A program made the translations under genes and the position numbers. Below the pieces are notes generated by a model. It saw only the letters and a list, made by a program, of their open reading frames with translations. It did not search any database and was not told where the DNA came from. Positions 61,876-64,000 of a stretch of DNA of 64,000 nt are shown here, one piece after another. How positions within the stretch are numbered: the stretch's first letter is position 1; each line of letters starts with the position of its first letter. The DNA is from Panorpa germanica (Eukaryota > Arthropoda > Insecta > Mecoptera > Panorpidae). Where the stretch lies: positions 9,176,001 to 9,240,000 of the forward strand of contig OY783209.1 in the NCBI GenBank assembly GCA_963678705.1, written 5' to 3'.

Positions 61876-64000
61876 ATGTCACAAAAACGCCATAGAGAGG
61901 ACAGCGAAGCTAAAATTGAAGTAATTCCATTAGAACCGCTTGGAAATTATAAAAACAATAATAACGGACCTGTTAGAGGTAATATATTAATACTATAAAT
62001 GTTATAATAATATTTATGAACTTTTTAATAATGAAATAATTAAGAGAAATAAAGATTATCCGCTTTAATTTAAATGTACCTCTTAAATTGGCCACCAGAT
62101 GTCTGAAAGCATAAATGGTTTAATAACTAATGTCAAAAGTGACATTTTCCGTCCTAATTAATCAATTTTCATGAGTTCCTTCCAATACTATTATAATGTT
62201 TAAGATTAATTGATAATTATTAAGTATATCTCCAAAGAATTAAATTGTTATTGAGAAATTCGTCTAAAAATTAGTGCCATAATTAATATAACTTGTGTTA
62301 TAGGTTAGGAATCCACATATCTCTTTGAATTTATATTATTAACAAAATACATTAAACAAGTAGACTTTTGTGTATAAGTAATGTAAATTAGGGTGCCATA
62401 TTCTTGCTAGAAAATAGAAACTATTGATTTTTAAATCTAACGTAAATTTACAAGTTATAAAAGTGTCTGTGACAGGAGGCCCAGAGGCTGCTGTATTGTG
62501 GAGAAGGCAGCAAAAAAATATGAGTGAACCAGAGGTCGACGATGTTGCTTTTTTAACAGGTCAACACGTAAAATGTGTTTTTTAATAAAGACATCCCATT
62601 TTACACAAATAGGATCGATTGTTAATGCAAATAGTTAAGTCAATTAAATTGTACAGGTGGTGATAGCAGCAGCGGCGGTGGTCGGGGACGTTATAGCGGT
62701 ACAGGGGTGGCAGTATGCTCTTATCAGAAAGCGTTATGTGTGACAGGCCTGGTGCTTAGCTCCCTTCTGGCAACAGCTCTCATCATAGCTTACGCCGGCC
62801 CTCAGAATGGTCAGACTTGGCATTTCACTACCCCGTTCATCAGACAAGACCTGCATGTTTGTTATTTTTTTTTATTTATATTATTTACTTTTAGTTTGAT
62901 AGTATAGATCTGAAAATGCATTTTTAATTTATAATTTAATAACATTACTTATTAATTAATTTAAATATATTTTCAATTATTATGAGTATAATTTTTTTTA
63001 TATATTATATAGAGCATTTTTATTTCTATATTGTTATTATTATTTTTCTTGTACCTATCAACTGATTTACAAACGACTAGAAAATTTAAGCTTCTCTTAA
63101 AAAATGTAGGAGTTGTTATTTGATTAAGATTTTATTGATCTAGATTGTGCCTGCGCTGGAAAGATGCCACCTGGTTTTGTACCAGAGGATTTAAACGTGA
63201 CTACTCCGGTGATACCGCTTGCTACTAATGGCCAACCATTTCCTTGGTTGAATGTACGATTGCCAACTTTCGCCAAACCTTCCAGATATAATATTACGAT
63301 ACACCCGAATTTAACAACTCTGGATGTGAAAGGTTGTTTTATACAATATATTATTGATATATTTAAATTATCGCTTATATTTAATCATAATTACATAATG
63401 TCACACAATATCTTCTAGAAAATGATTGTATTTTATTACAGATCATTTAAAATATCTAATTATTTACAGGGGTTGTTTTTATTGAGTTCAATGTGGATAA
63501 GGAAACAAATTTTATTATCGTTAATTCTAAAAATTTGACCATAACAGAAAAGGTATATACTTACTGATATGTTATCCGTTTAAACTTTATTTCAAATAAC
63601 GAAACATTTTTCTTACCAGGCTGTGGTGGGTCCCAAAGGTCACACTCTGAAAATTGTAAAATTTTTAGAGTACCGTCCTACTTGTCAATTGTATATAGAA
63701 GTTCGAGAAAAACTTAGACGCCGTGGAAATTATACGTTAAGCTTACGTTTCACAAGAAAGTTATCGAAGGAACCTTATGGACTCTATGTTGATTCTTTTA
63801 AAGATAATAATGGAGAAAAGAGGTATTCTATAATCTCGTTTTTAAATCATAAGTGATACGATAATATTTAATCTATATGAAACAATTGATAGATATGTGG
63901 CAGCGACAAATTTTCCACCGGGAGGAGCACGATCAGCGTATCCATGTTTTGACGAACCTCATTTAAAAGCAAAAGTGCAGTTATCAATCATTCGTGATAG
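61876..64000 (+). CDS. Type II membrane M1-family aminopeptidase (aminopeptidase N-like), 5' part
   Basis: Exons 61876-61978, 62476-62559, 62657-62809, 63144-63332, 63470-63552, 63620-63822 and 63893 to beyond 64000, all in phase. A cytosolic tail (MSQKRHREDSEAK...) and a Gly/Ser-rich linker precede a signal-anchor helix, ALCVTGLVLSSLLATALIIA (about residues 83-102). An ectodomain start follows (GPQNDCACAG, PWLNVRLPTFAKPSRYNITI), then strands of the N-terminal beta domain, ending in AATNFPPGGARSAYPCFDEP, the family's hallmark before the catalytic domain. The GAMEN and HExxH zinc motifs would lie right of the window, so activity cannot be judged. The exon 3 donor at 62810 (G|GTCAGA) was chosen because it alone restores frame with exon 4. 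Ectopeptidase function is inferred from family. Confidence 0.9.

Overview
This is an AT-rich eukaryotic window. It carries short-exon genes with small GT-AG introns, many small DNA-transposon remnants, and 5'-truncated non-LTR retrotransposon pieces with a CxxC...H...C zinc-finger tail. Gene content (RpL4, BCAS2, MCC, HIRIP3-like, a membrane M1 aminopeptidase) and the repeats point to an insect. The retrotransposon C-terminus looks like ones common in ants and other Hymenoptera, so Hymenoptera is my guess, at low to moderate confidence.

Layout: (1) 744-1010 is the last exon of a Gln-rich protein that enters from the left. (2) 3305-6528, minus strand, is a seven-exon acidic protein of 905 residues ending in a HIRIP3/Chz1-type histone-chaperone module. 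(3) 9120-11838 is a three-exon, 314-residue protein I do not recognise, containing an internal tandem repeat. (4) 12542-50912 is read as one gene for colorectal mutant cancer protein (MCC): EF-hand exons at 12.5-13.1 kb, a 34-kb intron, then coiled-coil exons at 47.2-50.9 kb ending in a PDZ ligand. Roughly 30% of that intron is recognisable mobile-element remnant: eight of the nine window copies of one TIR family, several hAT-type elements with 8-bp target duplications, other inverted-repeat elements and non-LTR fragments. (5) 52390-53465, minus, is BCAS2/SPF27, head-to-head with (6) RpL4 at 53935-56878. (7) 61876 to beyond 64000 is the start of a type II membrane M1 aminopeptidase.

The most interesting part is RpL4 and the 3 kb after it. 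Five RpL4 introns each hold one snoRNA-like sequence: a U18/SNORD18 homologue, a U18-like variant, two other box C/D types and one H/ACA type. Immediately downstream (about 57.1-59.9 kb) the RpL4 exon-intron series has been copied and scrambled. Its exons have decayed or been replaced and no long reading frame remains, yet intact GT-AG sites persist and each of nine introns contains exactly one snoRNA copy. I read this as a non-coding snoRNA host gene born from a ribosomal-protein gene, giving 14 predicted snoRNAs in about 5 kb.

How the genes relate: RpL4 and its snoRNAs serve ribosome production, and BCAS2 (Prp19 complex) serves splicing. The divergent BCAS2-RpL4 pair shares about 470 bp of upstream sequence. 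No other functional linkage is apparent. Where exon boundaries were worked out, the exon lengths sum to whole codons (HIRIP3-like 2718 nt, 314-residue protein 945 nt, BCAS2 795 nt, RpL4 1287 nt), which supports those models.
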